A stretch of DNA of 64,000 nucleotides from Marinobacter sp050379415 (GTDB lineage: Bacteria; Pseudomonadota; Gammaproteobacteria; Pseudomonadales; Oleiphilaceae). A program made the translations under genes and the position numbers. The DNA is taken from positions 310,001-374,000 of the forward strand of contig NZ_JBNRLS010000002.1 of the NCBI RefSeq assembly GCF_050379415.1, written 5' to 3'. A model generated the notes under the pieces. That model saw only the letters and a program-made list of their open reading frames with translations, searched no databases and was not told where the DNA came from. Below, piece after piece: positions 52,496-60,109 of the stretch; positions within the stretch are counted from its first letter, which is position 1; each line of letters opens with the position of its first letter.

Positions 52496-53416
52496 GTGCA
52501 ACCGGATATTTCCGTCAGGCACCTGAACAAAACCTATGGCGATGGCTTCCAGGCGTTGAAAGACATCAACCTGGAGATCGAACGTGGCGAGATCTTCGCC
52601 CTGCTCGGCCCTAACGGTGCCGGCAAGACCACCCTGATCAGCATCATCTGCGGCATCGTCAACCTGACCAGCGGTGAGGTCAAAGCGGCCGGCTATGACA
52701 TCGTCAGGGATTACCGGAAAGCCCGGGAAACCATCGGCCTCGTACCCCAGGAACTGAACACCGATTCCTTTGAGACCGTCTGGGATGCGGTTTCCTTCAG
52801 CCGCGGGCTGTTCGGCAAGGCACCGAACCCGGACCACATCGAGAAAACCCTCAAGGCACTGTCACTCTGGGACAAGCGCAACAACCGGATCATGTCCCTC
52901 TCTGGCGGCATGAAGCGGCGTGTGATGATCGCCAAGGCGCTTTCCCACGAGCCCCAGATCCTGTTCCTGGATGAGCCGACAGCGGGGGTGGACGTGGAAC
53001 TGCGGCGGGATATGTGGGAGATGGTGCGCAAGTTGCGGGAGAACGGCGTCACCATCATCCTGACCACCCACTACATTGAAGAAGCCGAGGAAATGGCGGA
53101 CCGCATCGGCGTAATCCGGCAGGGGGAAATCATCCTGGTGGAAGACAAGGCCCAGCTGATGACCAAGCTCGGCAAAAAGGAGCTCCGCCTCCAGCTCCAG
53201 CACAAGCTCGACCAGGTGCCGGGGGAACTCACCCTGGAACCGGTGGAGCTGGCCAACGACGGCTGGGAGCTGATCTTCACCTTTGACTCCCAGCAGGAAC
53301 AGGCAGGCGTAGCCAGACTGTTGCGCACACTGGGGGATCTCGGCATCGAATACCGGGATCTGCAAACCCGGGAAAGCTCCCTGGAAGAGATTTTCGTCGG
53401 CCTCGTCCACGAGTAG
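52496..53416 (+). CDS. yadG: ABC-2 type transporter ATP-binding protein (YadG-like)
   Basis: A GTG start at 52496 gives 306 residues. Walker A is in LLGPNGAGKTTLISIICG, the signature LSGGMKRRVMIAKALSHEP and Walker B ILFLDEPTAGVD; the C-terminal extension (about 230-306) is a strand-rich regulatory domain. It pairs with the downstream permease as an ABC-2 exporter like YadG-YadH of E. coli. The exported compound is unknown. Confidence 0.9.
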   Translation: MQPDISVRHLNKTYGDGFQALKDINLEIERGEIFALLGPNGAGKTTLISIICGIVNLTSGEVKAAGYDIVRDYRKARETIGLVPQELNTDSFETVWDAVSFSRGLFGKAPNPDHIEKTLKALSLWDKRNNRIMSLSGGMKRRVMIAKALSHEPQILFLDEPTAGVDVELRRDMWEMVRKLRENGVTIILTTHYIEEAEEMADRIGVIRQGEIILVEDKAQLMTKLGKKELRLQLQHKLDQVPGELTLEPVELANDGWELIFTFDSQQEQAGVARLLRTLGDLGIEYRDLQTRESSLEEIFVGLVHE

Positions 53417-53437
53417 CCCGACCTGACGGAGAATTGA

Positions 53438-54199
53438 ATGAACCTTTACGGTATCCGCGCAATCTACAAATTCGAAATGGCCCGGATGAAACGCACCGTG
53501 ATGCAGAGCGTACTCTCGCCGGTGATTTCCACCTGCCTGTACTTCGTGGTGTTCGGCTCGGCCATCGGCTCGCGCATGGGCGATATCGACAACATCAGTT
53601 ACGGTGCCTACATCATTCCCGGCCTGGTGATGCTGTCGCTGCTGATGCAGAGCATTTCCAACGCCTCCTTCGGCATCTACATGCCCAAATTCTCGGGCAC
53701 CATCTACGAGGTGCTGTCGGCGCCGGTCTCCTATGTAGAGGTCGTCATCGGCTATGTCGGTGCGGCAGCAACCAAGTCGGTGATCCTTGGCCTGATCATC
53801 CTGGCCACCGCCAAACTGTTCGTGGATTACGACGTGCTGCACCCATTCTGGATGCTGTCGTTCCTGGTGCTCACCTCAATAACCTTCAGCCTGTTCGGTT
53901 TCATCATCGGCATCTGGGCGGACGGCTTCGAGAAACTGCAGATCGTGCCCATGATGATCGTCACGCCGCTGGTCTTCCTGGGTGGCACCTTCTACTCCAT
54001 CGACATGCTGCCGGCGATCTGGCAGACCATCAGCCTGTTCAACCCGGTGGTGTACCTGATCAGCGGTTTCCGCTGGGCGTTTTACGGGGTATCTGATGTG
54101 CACGTAGGGATCAGCGTGGGCATGACCATGGTGTTCCTGGCCCTGTGCATGACCGCCGTCTGGTGGATCTTCAAGACCGGCTACCGGCTGCGTTCCTGA
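53438..54199 (+). CDS. yadH: ABC-2 type transporter permease (YadH-like)
   Basis: The 253-residue polytopic protein has six hydrophobic segments. It contains IIPGLVMLSLLMQSISNASFG and VTPLVFLGGTFYSIDMLPAIWQ, the typical ABC-2 membrane region of YadH. The helix FNPVVYLISGFRWAFYG near the end is a further family feature. It overlaps the DUF192 gene by one base (TGATG). Confidence 0.9.
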   Translation: MNLYGIRAIYKFEMARMKRTVMQSVLSPVISTCLYFVVFGSAIGSRMGDIDNISYGAYIIPGLVMLSLLMQSISNASFGIYMPKFSGTIYEVLSAPVSYVEVVIGYVGAAATKSVILGLIILATAKLFVDYDVLHPFWMLSFLVLTSITFSLFGFIIGIWADGFEKLQIVPMMIVTPLVFLGGTFYSIDMLPAIWQTISLFNPVVYLISGFRWAFYGVSDVHVGISVGMTMVFLALCMTAVWWIFKTGYRLRS

Positions 54200-54699
54200 T
54201 GGCCGCTTTTCGATGGGCCAGCCTTGCACTGGCGTTTGCCCTGGTTACCGGATGCGGGGTTGGTGCCACCCCGGCCCAGACGGATCTGCCCGTAACCAAT
54301 GCGTGCTTCGTAACCGATTCAGACTCTGTTCCGGTGGTACTGGAAGTGGCCAGCACGTCGGAACAGAGACAGGTAGGACTCATGGGGAGGACAAAATTGC
54401 CGGCAAGCCACGGCATGCTCTTCCAGTATGAGGAAGCAAGGGAACCGAAGAACGGTTTCTGGATGTACCGCACCCTGATTCCCCTGGATATCGCTTTTCT
54501 GGACCGGGCAGGCACCATTCGCAACATCCGCGCCATGGTGCCCTGCTCCGCCTCACAGGGGACGAACTGCCCCATCTACCCGGCGGGCGTCCATTACTGG
54601 TCCGCCGTGGAGATGAATGCCGGGTTCTACCTCGCCAACGGCATCGAGGTGGGCGACCGACTGGTTCTGGATGGCGAGAACTGCCGGGCGAACGACTAG
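54199..54699 (+). CDS. DUF192 lipoprotein
   Basis: A start at 54199 gives 166 residues. A lipobox LVTGC at the end of the signal peptide makes it a likely lipoprotein. The domain contains VGLMGRTKLPASHGMLFQYE and NGFWMYRTLIPLDIAFLDRAG, the DUF192 signature. Its function is not known in bacteria. It is coupled to the permease gene and converges with enoyl-CoA hydratase with a four-base overlap. Confidence 0.85.
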   Translation: MAAFRWASLALAFALVTGCGVGATPAQTDLPVTNACFVTDSDSVPVVLEVASTSEQRQVGLMGRTKLPASHGMLFQYEEAREPKNGFWMYRTLIPLDIAFLDRAGTIRNIRAMVPCSASQGTNCPIYPAGVHYWSAVEMNAGFYLANGIEVGDRLVLDGENCRAND

Positions 54700-55487
54700 C
54701 TGTCCTTCCACTCGGGCTTGCGCTTTTCCAGGAACGCACAGATACCTTCCTGGGCGTCGTTGGCCTGCATGTTTTCCGCCATGACCGTTGACGTATACTC
54801 GTAGGCCTCCGCCAGTGGCATTTCCAGCTGGCGGTAGAACGCGCTCTTGCCGATCTTCAGGGTGTGGCCGGACTTCTCCGCAATGGTGCGCGCCATCTGA
54901 TAGACGGTTTCATCCAGAGCCTGCTCGTCCACCACACGGTTGACCAACCCAATCTGCTCCGCTTTCGGCGCACTGACCAGCTCTCCGGTCAGCAGCATTT
55001 CCATCGCATGCTTGCGGGAGACATTCCGTGACAGCGCCACCATCGGGGTAGAACAGAACAACCCGATGTTCACGCCCGGCGTGGCAAAACGCGCGGTATC
55101 CGCGGCAACCGCCAGATCACAGGACGCCACCAGCTGGCATCCGGCCGCCGTCGCCACCCCTGCTACCCGGGCAATCACCGGCTTGGGCAGGTTCACAATC
55201 TGTTGCATCACCTTGCTGCACAGGTTGAACAGATTCAGCTGGAAATCGTGACTGTCGAACTGGTCCCGGATCTCTTTCAGATCGTGCCCGGCGCAGAACA
55301 CATTACCGCGCGCCGCCAGCACCACGACCCGTGTTTCCGGATCATCCGCTACCCGCTCAAGCTCCGCTGACAAGGCCTCCAGCATGGCCACGGACAGGCT
55401 GTTGCGGCGCTCCGGCTGATTCAGCGTGAGCGTGGTGATCCCGTTTTCCGAATAATGCGTTACCAACGCATCGCTGACCTCGGTCAT
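54696..55487 (-). CDS. Enoyl-CoA hydratase/isomerase family protein
   Basis: The 263-residue crotonase-fold protein has FCAGHDLKEIRDQF with the first oxyanion-hole region and VAGVATAAGCQLVASCDLAV with the second. The catalytic glutamates of classical hydratases are not both evident: the segment SRKHAMEMLLTGELV has one. It could therefore be a hydratase of short chains or an isomerase-type member. A role in fatty acid or amino acid breakdown is likely. Confidence 0.83.
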   Translation of the reverse strand: MTEVSDALVTHYSENGITTLTLNQPERRNSLSVAMLEALSAELERVADDPETRVVVLAARGNVFCAGHDLKEIRDQFDSHDFQLNLFNLCSKVMQQIVNLPKPVIARVAGVATAAGCQLVASCDLAVAADTARFATPGVNIGLFCSTPMVALSRNVSRKHAMEMLLTGELVSAPKAEQIGLVNRVVDEQALDETVYQMARTIAEKSGHTLKIGKSAFYRQLEMPLAEAYEYTSTVMAENMQANDAQEGICAFLEKRKPEWKDS

Positions 55488-55673
55488 GACATTAACCTCC
55501 TGAACGTGTTGTCATTCTTTTGATTCAGTATCAGCCAGGAGTAGAGCTCTGTCGAAGGGACTTTGGTCGGATTCATCAAGGGATGGCCAGGATTAACCAG
55601 GGAAAGGTTGCAAATGCAGTTTCCATCCACAGGATTACAGATAGACACTCGTTAAAAACGGGAGGAGGACCGG

Positions 55674-55817
55674 ATGTCCAAATCACTGATTCTCAGGATC
55701 ATAGTGGCGATCGCCATCATCGGCGGCGGAATTTTCGTCATAATCAAAGACGAACCGCGGCCGCCCACCGGCGACATCAACAGTATTCAGCCACTGCCGG
55801 AACAGGACAACCCATGA
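55674..55817 (+). CDS. Small single-helix membrane protein, 47 residues
   Basis: A strong GGGAGGAGG binding site precedes the ATG. The sequence begins MSKSLILRIIVAIAIIGGGI, one transmembrane helix, and ends in a proline-rich acidic tail (EPRPPTGDINSIQPLPEQDN). It overlaps the deoxyribosyltransferase-like gene by four bases (ATGA), so the two are translationally coupled. I do not recognise a family. Confidence 0.65.
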   Translation: MSKSLILRIIVAIAIIGGGIFVIIKDEPRPPTGDINSIQPLPEQDNP

Positions 55818-56356
55818 CCCAACCCAAACGCGTCTACCTGGCCGGACCGGAGGTCTTCTTCCCGGCAACCGAACACCAGATCATCGTGACCGAGAAGAAA
55901 CGCATTCTCCGGGAACTGGGCTGGGAAGGCGTGGATCCCCTGGATACCGACCTGGAATTCAGCGATGCCGAATCTCCCCAACAACGCGGCTTCCGGATAT
56001 ACCGCGCCAACCGGGAGCTGATGGACAGCTGCGATGCCGTTATTGCCAATCTCACGCCTTTTCGCGGCATCAGCGCCGATCCCGGTACCGTCTTCGAAGT
56101 GGGTTACCTGATCGGCCAGGGTAAACAGGCGATTGGCTACAGCCTTAATCCTCTAACCTACCGCCACCGGGCCGGAAACCGCACCCACGATGATCTCGGC
56201 CATGCCATCGAGGATTTTAACCTGGCGGATAACCTGATGATCGAGTGCGGAATTGTCGAGTCCGGTGGCCAACTCTTTGTGGCCGAGCACCGGTCCGAGC
56301 TGGAGTTCTTTGACGCGGAGCTGTTTGAGAAGTGTGCGCGGGCGCTTGATAACTGA
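55814..56356 (+). CDS. Nucleoside 2-deoxyribosyltransferase-like protein
   Basis: The 180-residue protein begins MTQPKRVYLAGPEVFFPATE, with the AGP substrate loop, then DSCDAVIANLTPFRGISADP (a DxN/T-type acidic segment) and PGTVFEVGYLIGQGKQAIGY with the likely nucleophile glutamate. That order matches the family that exchanges or hydrolyses the base of deoxynucleosides or their monophosphates. It could act on damaged nucleotides. The start at 55814 is preferred over upstream codons because of the ATGA overlap. Confidence 0.85.
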   Translation: MTQPKRVYLAGPEVFFPATEHQIIVTEKKRILRELGWEGVDPLDTDLEFSDAESPQQRGFRIYRANRELMDSCDAVIANLTPFRGISADPGTVFEVGYLIGQGKQAIGYSLNPLTYRHRAGNRTHDDLGHAIEDFNLADNLMIECGIVESGGQLFVAEHRSELEFFDAELFEKCARALDN

Positions 56357-56407
56357 AGCCCTGATAATGGCGAAAGACCATCTTGAAGAGCAGTAAGGAA
56401 TAGCCTC

Positions 56408-57280
56408 TTGCAGACCACACGGATCAAAGGCCTGACCATAGCCGCCCTGGGCGTTCTGTTTATCGTCCCGGATGCGCTGCTCGTAAAAATCACCTCGGTA
56501 CCACCGGTAGTATTCCTGTTCTGGCGAGGCTTGTTGCTAACCTTCAGTTTCTGGCTGATCAGCTGGCTGAGATACCGCGACCGCCTGAAGACAGAGATCA
56601 GGCGCTGCGGCTGGAAAGGCATCTTCTGCGCGGGAGCCTTCGCCGTCAGTACCCTCGGTTTTGTTGTAGGCATGAAAAACACAGCCGCCGGCAACGTACT
56701 GGTTATTCTCAATACCGCACCCGTCATCGCCGCCCTGATTGCCTGGCTGATCTGGAAGGAAACCCTGCCCTGGAGAACCTGGATCGTTATCCTGGTGTGC
56801 GTCACAGGCGCAACCTTCATGGCCGTCGGCGAACTGGGCAAAGGCGACCCACTCGGCCTGATCATGGCCGGCATAGCCGCCACCGCCCTCGCCTCCAACC
56901 TCAACGTCGCCCGCTCCCGCCCCGATTGCGACATGAGCGTGATGCTGATGTTTGGTGCCCTGGCACTCGCCATTGTCGCGGCATTTATGGGCGGCGCCGA
57001 GCTTCTCTCAGGCAGAGATGCCTTTTTCATCGGCCTGCTCTGCCTGGTGTTTCTGCCCATGGCCTGCATACTGATCCAGATCGGTCCACGTTACATACCG
57101 GCGGCGGAAGTCAGTTTGATGTTGTTGCTGGAAACGGTGTTGGGGTCTTTTCTGGTTTGGCTGTTTCTGGGGGAAGTGCCACCGAATCTTAGTCTGATGG
57201 GTGGGGTGATTGTTTTTTCTGCCCTGGCTACCCATGGCTGGATAGAAGTGAAACGGTATCGCAAAGCGAGGGTGGCATGA
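56408..57280 (+). CDS. EamA/DMT family transporter
   Basis: A TTG start at 56408, with AAGGA upstream, gives 290 residues. Ten hydrophobic helices form two EamA halves: GLTIAALGVLFIVPDALL in the first and GPRYIPAAEVSLMLLLETVL in the second. The family exports or imports metabolites such as amino acids. It is the last chromosomal gene before the integration site and has no visible operon partner. Confidence 0.85.
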   Translation: MQTTRIKGLTIAALGVLFIVPDALLVKITSVPPVVFLFWRGLLLTFSFWLISWLRYRDRLKTEIRRCGWKGIFCAGAFAVSTLGFVVGMKNTAAGNVLVILNTAPVIAALIAWLIWKETLPWRTWIVILVCVTGATFMAVGELGKGDPLGLIMAGIAATALASNLNVARSRPDCDMSVMLMFGALALAIVAAFMGGAELLSGRDAFFIGLLCLVFLPMACILIQIGPRYIPAAEVSLMLLLETVLGSFLVWLFLGEVPPNLSLMGGVIVFSALATHGWIEVKRYRKARVA

Positions 57281-57292
57281 GCCACTGAATTA

Positions 57293-57350
57293 TGGTGCCC
57301 GGAGCCGGAATCGAACCGGCACGGCCTTGCGGCCGAGAGATTTTAAGTCC
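57293..57350 (-). pseudogene. 3' half of a leucine tRNA (UAA-type), attachment-site remnant
   Basis: On the minus strand this reads from the anticodon loop (CTTAAAA) through a long class II variable arm (GGCC-GCAA-GGCC), a complete T arm (GCCGG-TTCGATT-CCGGC) and the acceptor 3' strand to CCA at 57293. The 5' half is missing: bases beyond 57350 do not pair with the anticodon stem and no D arm follows. It is the junction copy left when an element integrated into the tRNA. The intact copy should be at the element's other end, outside the window. Confidence 0.85.
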
Positions 57351-57458
57351 TATTTTTTGAGTTTGAACAAAATTGATCAACCCCTAACAGCTATTAACTT
57401 TCAGAAGGTTACGCCAGAATAGTCCCTAGTGTCTTTTAACGATTTTGAATCGAACTGC

Positions 57459-57486
57459 TGCACCAGTGATGCACCAGCGATGCACG
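57459..57486 (+). repeat. Tandem 11-base repeats before the integrase
   Basis: TGCACCAGTGA (57459-57469) and TGCACCAGCGA (57470-57480) are followed by a partial copy, TGCAC (57481-57485). They end about ten bases before the integrase ATG. They may be arm-type integrase or AlpA binding sites, or an operator for int. Confidence 0.45.
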
Positions 57487-57496
57487 GGGAACGATT

Positions 57497-58780
57497 ATGG
57501 CGGAAAAATTACGGCTCAATAAAACCAATCTGGACGCGCTGAAGGCGACCGACAAACGCCGCATGGTCTGGGATAACTCTATTCCCGGTTTCGGTGTGCG
57601 TATCATGCCCAGCGGTGTGAAAACCCTGTTCTACCAGGCCCGGTTCAAGGGCGAAGTGATCCGGATCACCCTCGGCAGCTATAACGGTCTTGCCGCCACG
57701 GCGGAGGCCGCCCGCAAGCGAGCCGCGGGGATCGCTTCGGAGATTGCCAACGGGATAGACCCCCGGCCCAAAAGGAAAGAAGCAGAGGCCGCCACTTTCG
57801 GGGATATGATGACCGGCTATGTCGATCTGCTGAAAGCGAAAGGGAAGAAATCCGCCCGTAATGTCGAAAACCACATAACCGCCGACATTGAACGGGCCCA
57901 GCCTAAACTGTGGAAAAAACGGGCTGCAGAAATCGACCTCGATGACTGTGTAAAGGTTGTGGCCGATGTGAAGGAACGCGGGGCGCTACGCCAAGCCGAC
58001 AAGATCCGCAGCTATATTCGTTCAGCCTTCACGGAGGCAATCAAAGCCCGTGGCAACGTGAACGCTCCCGCCAAGTTGCGGAACATGAATATCACAATGA
58101 ACCCGGCCCGCGATATGGTGAAGGTGGAAGGCTCCAGCCAGGCCCGCACACGCGCCCTGTCCCTTGCCGAGTTCCGGGCATACTGGACGCACGTTAAGGA
58201 ACTGCCGGAGCCGGGCCGCTCCCTGATGATGCTTCACGTTCTTACTGGTGGGCAGCGTATACAGCAGCTTTCACGCATTACCCTGGACGATATAGACGGA
58301 GATACCCAAACTGTCACCCTACTCGACTTCAAGGGCCGCAGAGCCGAACCACGCCGCCACGCTATCCCGCTGCTACCAGAAGCCACGGCCTGCATTGAAC
58401 GGATTACCGGGGCCGGTGAATACGTGTTCAGCTGTGATGGCGGCATAAGGCCGGTTAACGGCAAATACATTTCCGAGCGCGTGGACAAGATCCGGGAGGC
58501 TATGGGGAAAGCCGAGGAACTGGAAGGCGGCCACTTCACGGCCGGCACCATCCGGGCAACCATTGAGACCCGCCTAGCGGCCAAGCCGTACCGCGTGAGT
58601 TCTGACGTTTTGGGCCAACTGCTGAGCCATGGGCTCGGAGGTGTGCAAGCCCGGCACTATCAGCACCACAATTTCCACGATGAAAAATTAGAAGCCCTGC
58701 AGATGCTCTACCGCATGGTAGAGGGCCTGCCCGAGCCGTCTGCAAGCATCCTACCGTTCGACCGGGAGGCCACAGCATGA
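57497..58780 (+). CDS. int: Tyrosine recombinase/integrase (P4-like, DUF4102)
   Basis: The 427-residue protein has an N-terminal DUF4102 arm-binding domain (VWDNSIPGFGVRIMPSGVKT), a central SAM-like domain and a catalytic domain. R254 in TGGQRIQQL, H346 and R353 in HFTAGTIRATIE, H378 in LLSHGLGG and the nucleophile Y388 in ARHYQHH complete the set. It should integrate and excise the element at the tRNA-Leu site next to it. A GGGGA lies upstream, and the stop overlaps the next gene by four bases. Confidence 0.93.
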   Translation: MAEKLRLNKTNLDALKATDKRRMVWDNSIPGFGVRIMPSGVKTLFYQARFKGEVIRITLGSYNGLAATAEAARKRAAGIASEIANGIDPRPKRKEAEAATFGDMMTGYVDLLKAKGKKSARNVENHITADIERAQPKLWKKRAAEIDLDDCVKVVADVKERGALRQADKIRSYIRSAFTEAIKARGNVNAPAKLRNMNITMNPARDMVKVEGSSQARTRALSLAEFRAYWTHVKELPEPGRSLMMLHVLTGGQRIQQLSRITLDDIDGDTQTVTLLDFKGRRAEPRRHAIPLLPEATACIERITGAGEYVFSCDGGIRPVNGKYISERVDKIREAMGKAEELEGGHFTAGTIRATIETRLAAKPYRVSSDVLGQLLSHGLGGVQARHYQHHNFHDEKLEALQMLYRMVEGLPEPSASILPFDREATA

Positions 58781-59343
58781 GAACGCCACGCGTAACGATC
58801 AACAACCTTTTTGCCGGATACGCTCGGGCCGGTATGGATCCGCAGCACTGGTATGAAAACCTGACCGATGAACAGCGGTTAGGCGCACAACTGGATTTTA
58901 TCGAGGCCCGCGCCTGCTTGTTAGAACGGCTCCCATACGATGAAGGCGCGGGGATCCCGGGCAACGTCCAAAACGAGGCCAAACGGCTTAACCGGCTCGT
59001 TCAGCAAACTATGGCCGCCATGAGCCAGGGCCAGATGATTCAAGCTGGCGGCTTCATGCTGGACATCGGCGTAGCAATGCAGAAAATCAGCACACATCTA
59101 ACCGCTGCTAAGGCCTTGGACGTAACCGAAGAGCTGCAGCGCCCGCGCTCAGCTGGCGGGAAACAGACTGCGATCCGCAAGCAAGAGGCTGCAGCTGAGA
59201 ACATAAAGACCGCCGCCAGGCACTGGCACAAACTCGCCGCCGATGGGCGCCCCGAACGTGTGAGGGCCGGTGTAATTGCGCAGATAATGGGTTACCCGGT
59301 GGGCACGGTGCGAGGCTGGATCAAAAAAGCGGGATTACGCTAA
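58777..59343 (+). CDS. Hypothetical element protein with C-terminal helix-turn-helix
   Basis: The 188-residue protein is helical and charged. The C-terminus reads RVRAGVIAQIMGYPVGTVRG then WIKKAG, a likely helix-turn-helix. The N-terminal part (NNLFAGYARAGMDPQHWYEN) has no motif I know. It is cotranscribed with the integrase (ATGA overlap). It could be an excision or replication regulator. Function is not known. Confidence 0.72.
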   Translation: MRTPRVTINNLFAGYARAGMDPQHWYENLTDEQRLGAQLDFIEARACLLERLPYDEGAGIPGNVQNEAKRLNRLVQQTMAAMSQGQMIQAGGFMLDIGVAMQKISTHLTAAKALDVTEELQRPRSAGGKQTAIRKQEAAAENIKTAARHWHKLAADGRPERVRAGVIAQIMGYPVGTVRGWIKKAGLR

Positions 59344-59402
59344 GCGCAACGAATCTTCTAAATCTCAAAGTGGCCTTGTTCAAACATGAATGAGGCCAAA
59401 TC

Positions 59403-59645
59403 ATGCAAACCACCACATTAAGCCAAACCCCACCGAATACCGTTGTAACCCTCCCCCGCTTGCTCACACAAAAAGAGCTTGCCGAGTACCTGAACAAATC
59501 AACTGCCTGGTGTGAACGCGCCCGATGGGCTGGCGATGGGCCACGCTTCATCAAACTAGGCCGCCACGTTCGTTACCGTGCCGAGGACGTTCTGGCATGG
59601 ATAGAAGAAAACAGCCGCACCTGCTCCGGGGAGGCTACCGCGTGA
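59403..59645 (+). CDS. alpA: AlpA-like helix-turn-helix regulator/excisionase
   Basis: The 80-residue protein has a winged HTH of the MerR/AlpA type: LPRLLTQKELAEYLNKSTAW, then PRFIKLGRHVRYRAEDVLAW. Such proteins activate or excise satellites and P4-like elements. Its stop overlaps the GTG start of the next gene by four bases (GTGA). GAGG lies nine bases upstream of the ATG. Confidence 0.87.
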   Translation: MQTTTLSQTPPNTVVTLPRLLTQKELAEYLNKSTAWCERARWAGDGPRFIKLGRHVRYRAEDVLAWIEENSRTCSGEATA

Positions 59646-60109
59646 AAGTTAAACACATTACCTTTCACCGGCGCAGGGCAGCAATTCACGAAGCGGGCCA
59701 CGCGATCAGCCACGCCGCGCACGGCATCCGGGTTAAATCGGTTTCTATTCAGCAAACCGGGCCGCACTGGGAGGGATGGACCGCTACGGAATGGCAACCT
59801 GGCATAACGCCCGACTCTCTGCCGGAAACAGATCTGGCTTTAGCCTGTGGACACCTGTCTGGACACGTTTCCGAACAGATCCACGCCGCCCCGCTTCCGC
59901 CAGCCTCGAACATAGAGGAAATAGCGCACGCAATGGCCTGTCAGGAAGCTATGGCCGCGAAAGGCCAAGACGTCGACTTGCAGGGGTACGCCTGGGCGCT
60001 GCTGGAAAAGAACCGGGCCGCTTTGCTGCGCCTGGCGGATAACCTGATGCTCAGTCGCAAGCTTTCCGGCTCCCGGCTGCGTTTCCTGCTTCGGGAGGTA
60101 TCAAGATGA
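59642..60109 (+). CDS. Peptidase M41-like (HEAGH) element protein
   Basis: A GTG start at 59642 gives 155 residues. The zinc motif HEAGH lies at residues 16-20 (RRRAAIHEAGHAISHAAHGI). It is followed by strand-rich and helical segments (LALACGHLSGHVSEQIHA) comparable to the FtsH-type protease domain but without an AAA module. Stand-alone M41-like proteins occur in phages and islands, with unknown targets. The context suggests cleavage of a host or helper regulator, which is inference. Confidence 0.68.
   Translation: MKVKHITFHRRRAAIHEAGHAISHAAHGIRVKSVSIQQTGPHWEGWTATEWQPGITPDSLPETDLALACGHLSGHVSEQIHAAPLPPASNIEEIAHAMACQEAMAAKGQDVDLQGYAWALLEKNRAALLRLADNLMLSRKLSGSRLRFLLREVSR

Noticed and set aside
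55520..55813. A longer, N-terminally extended deoxyribosyltransferase
   Set aside because: The extension lacks family similarity and overlaps the small membrane peptide, which has a much better ribosome site and an ATGA junction with the 55814 start.
57293..57350. A functional tRNA-Leu gene
   Set aside because: The 5' half, D arm and a paired anticodon stem are missing, so it is an attachment remnant.
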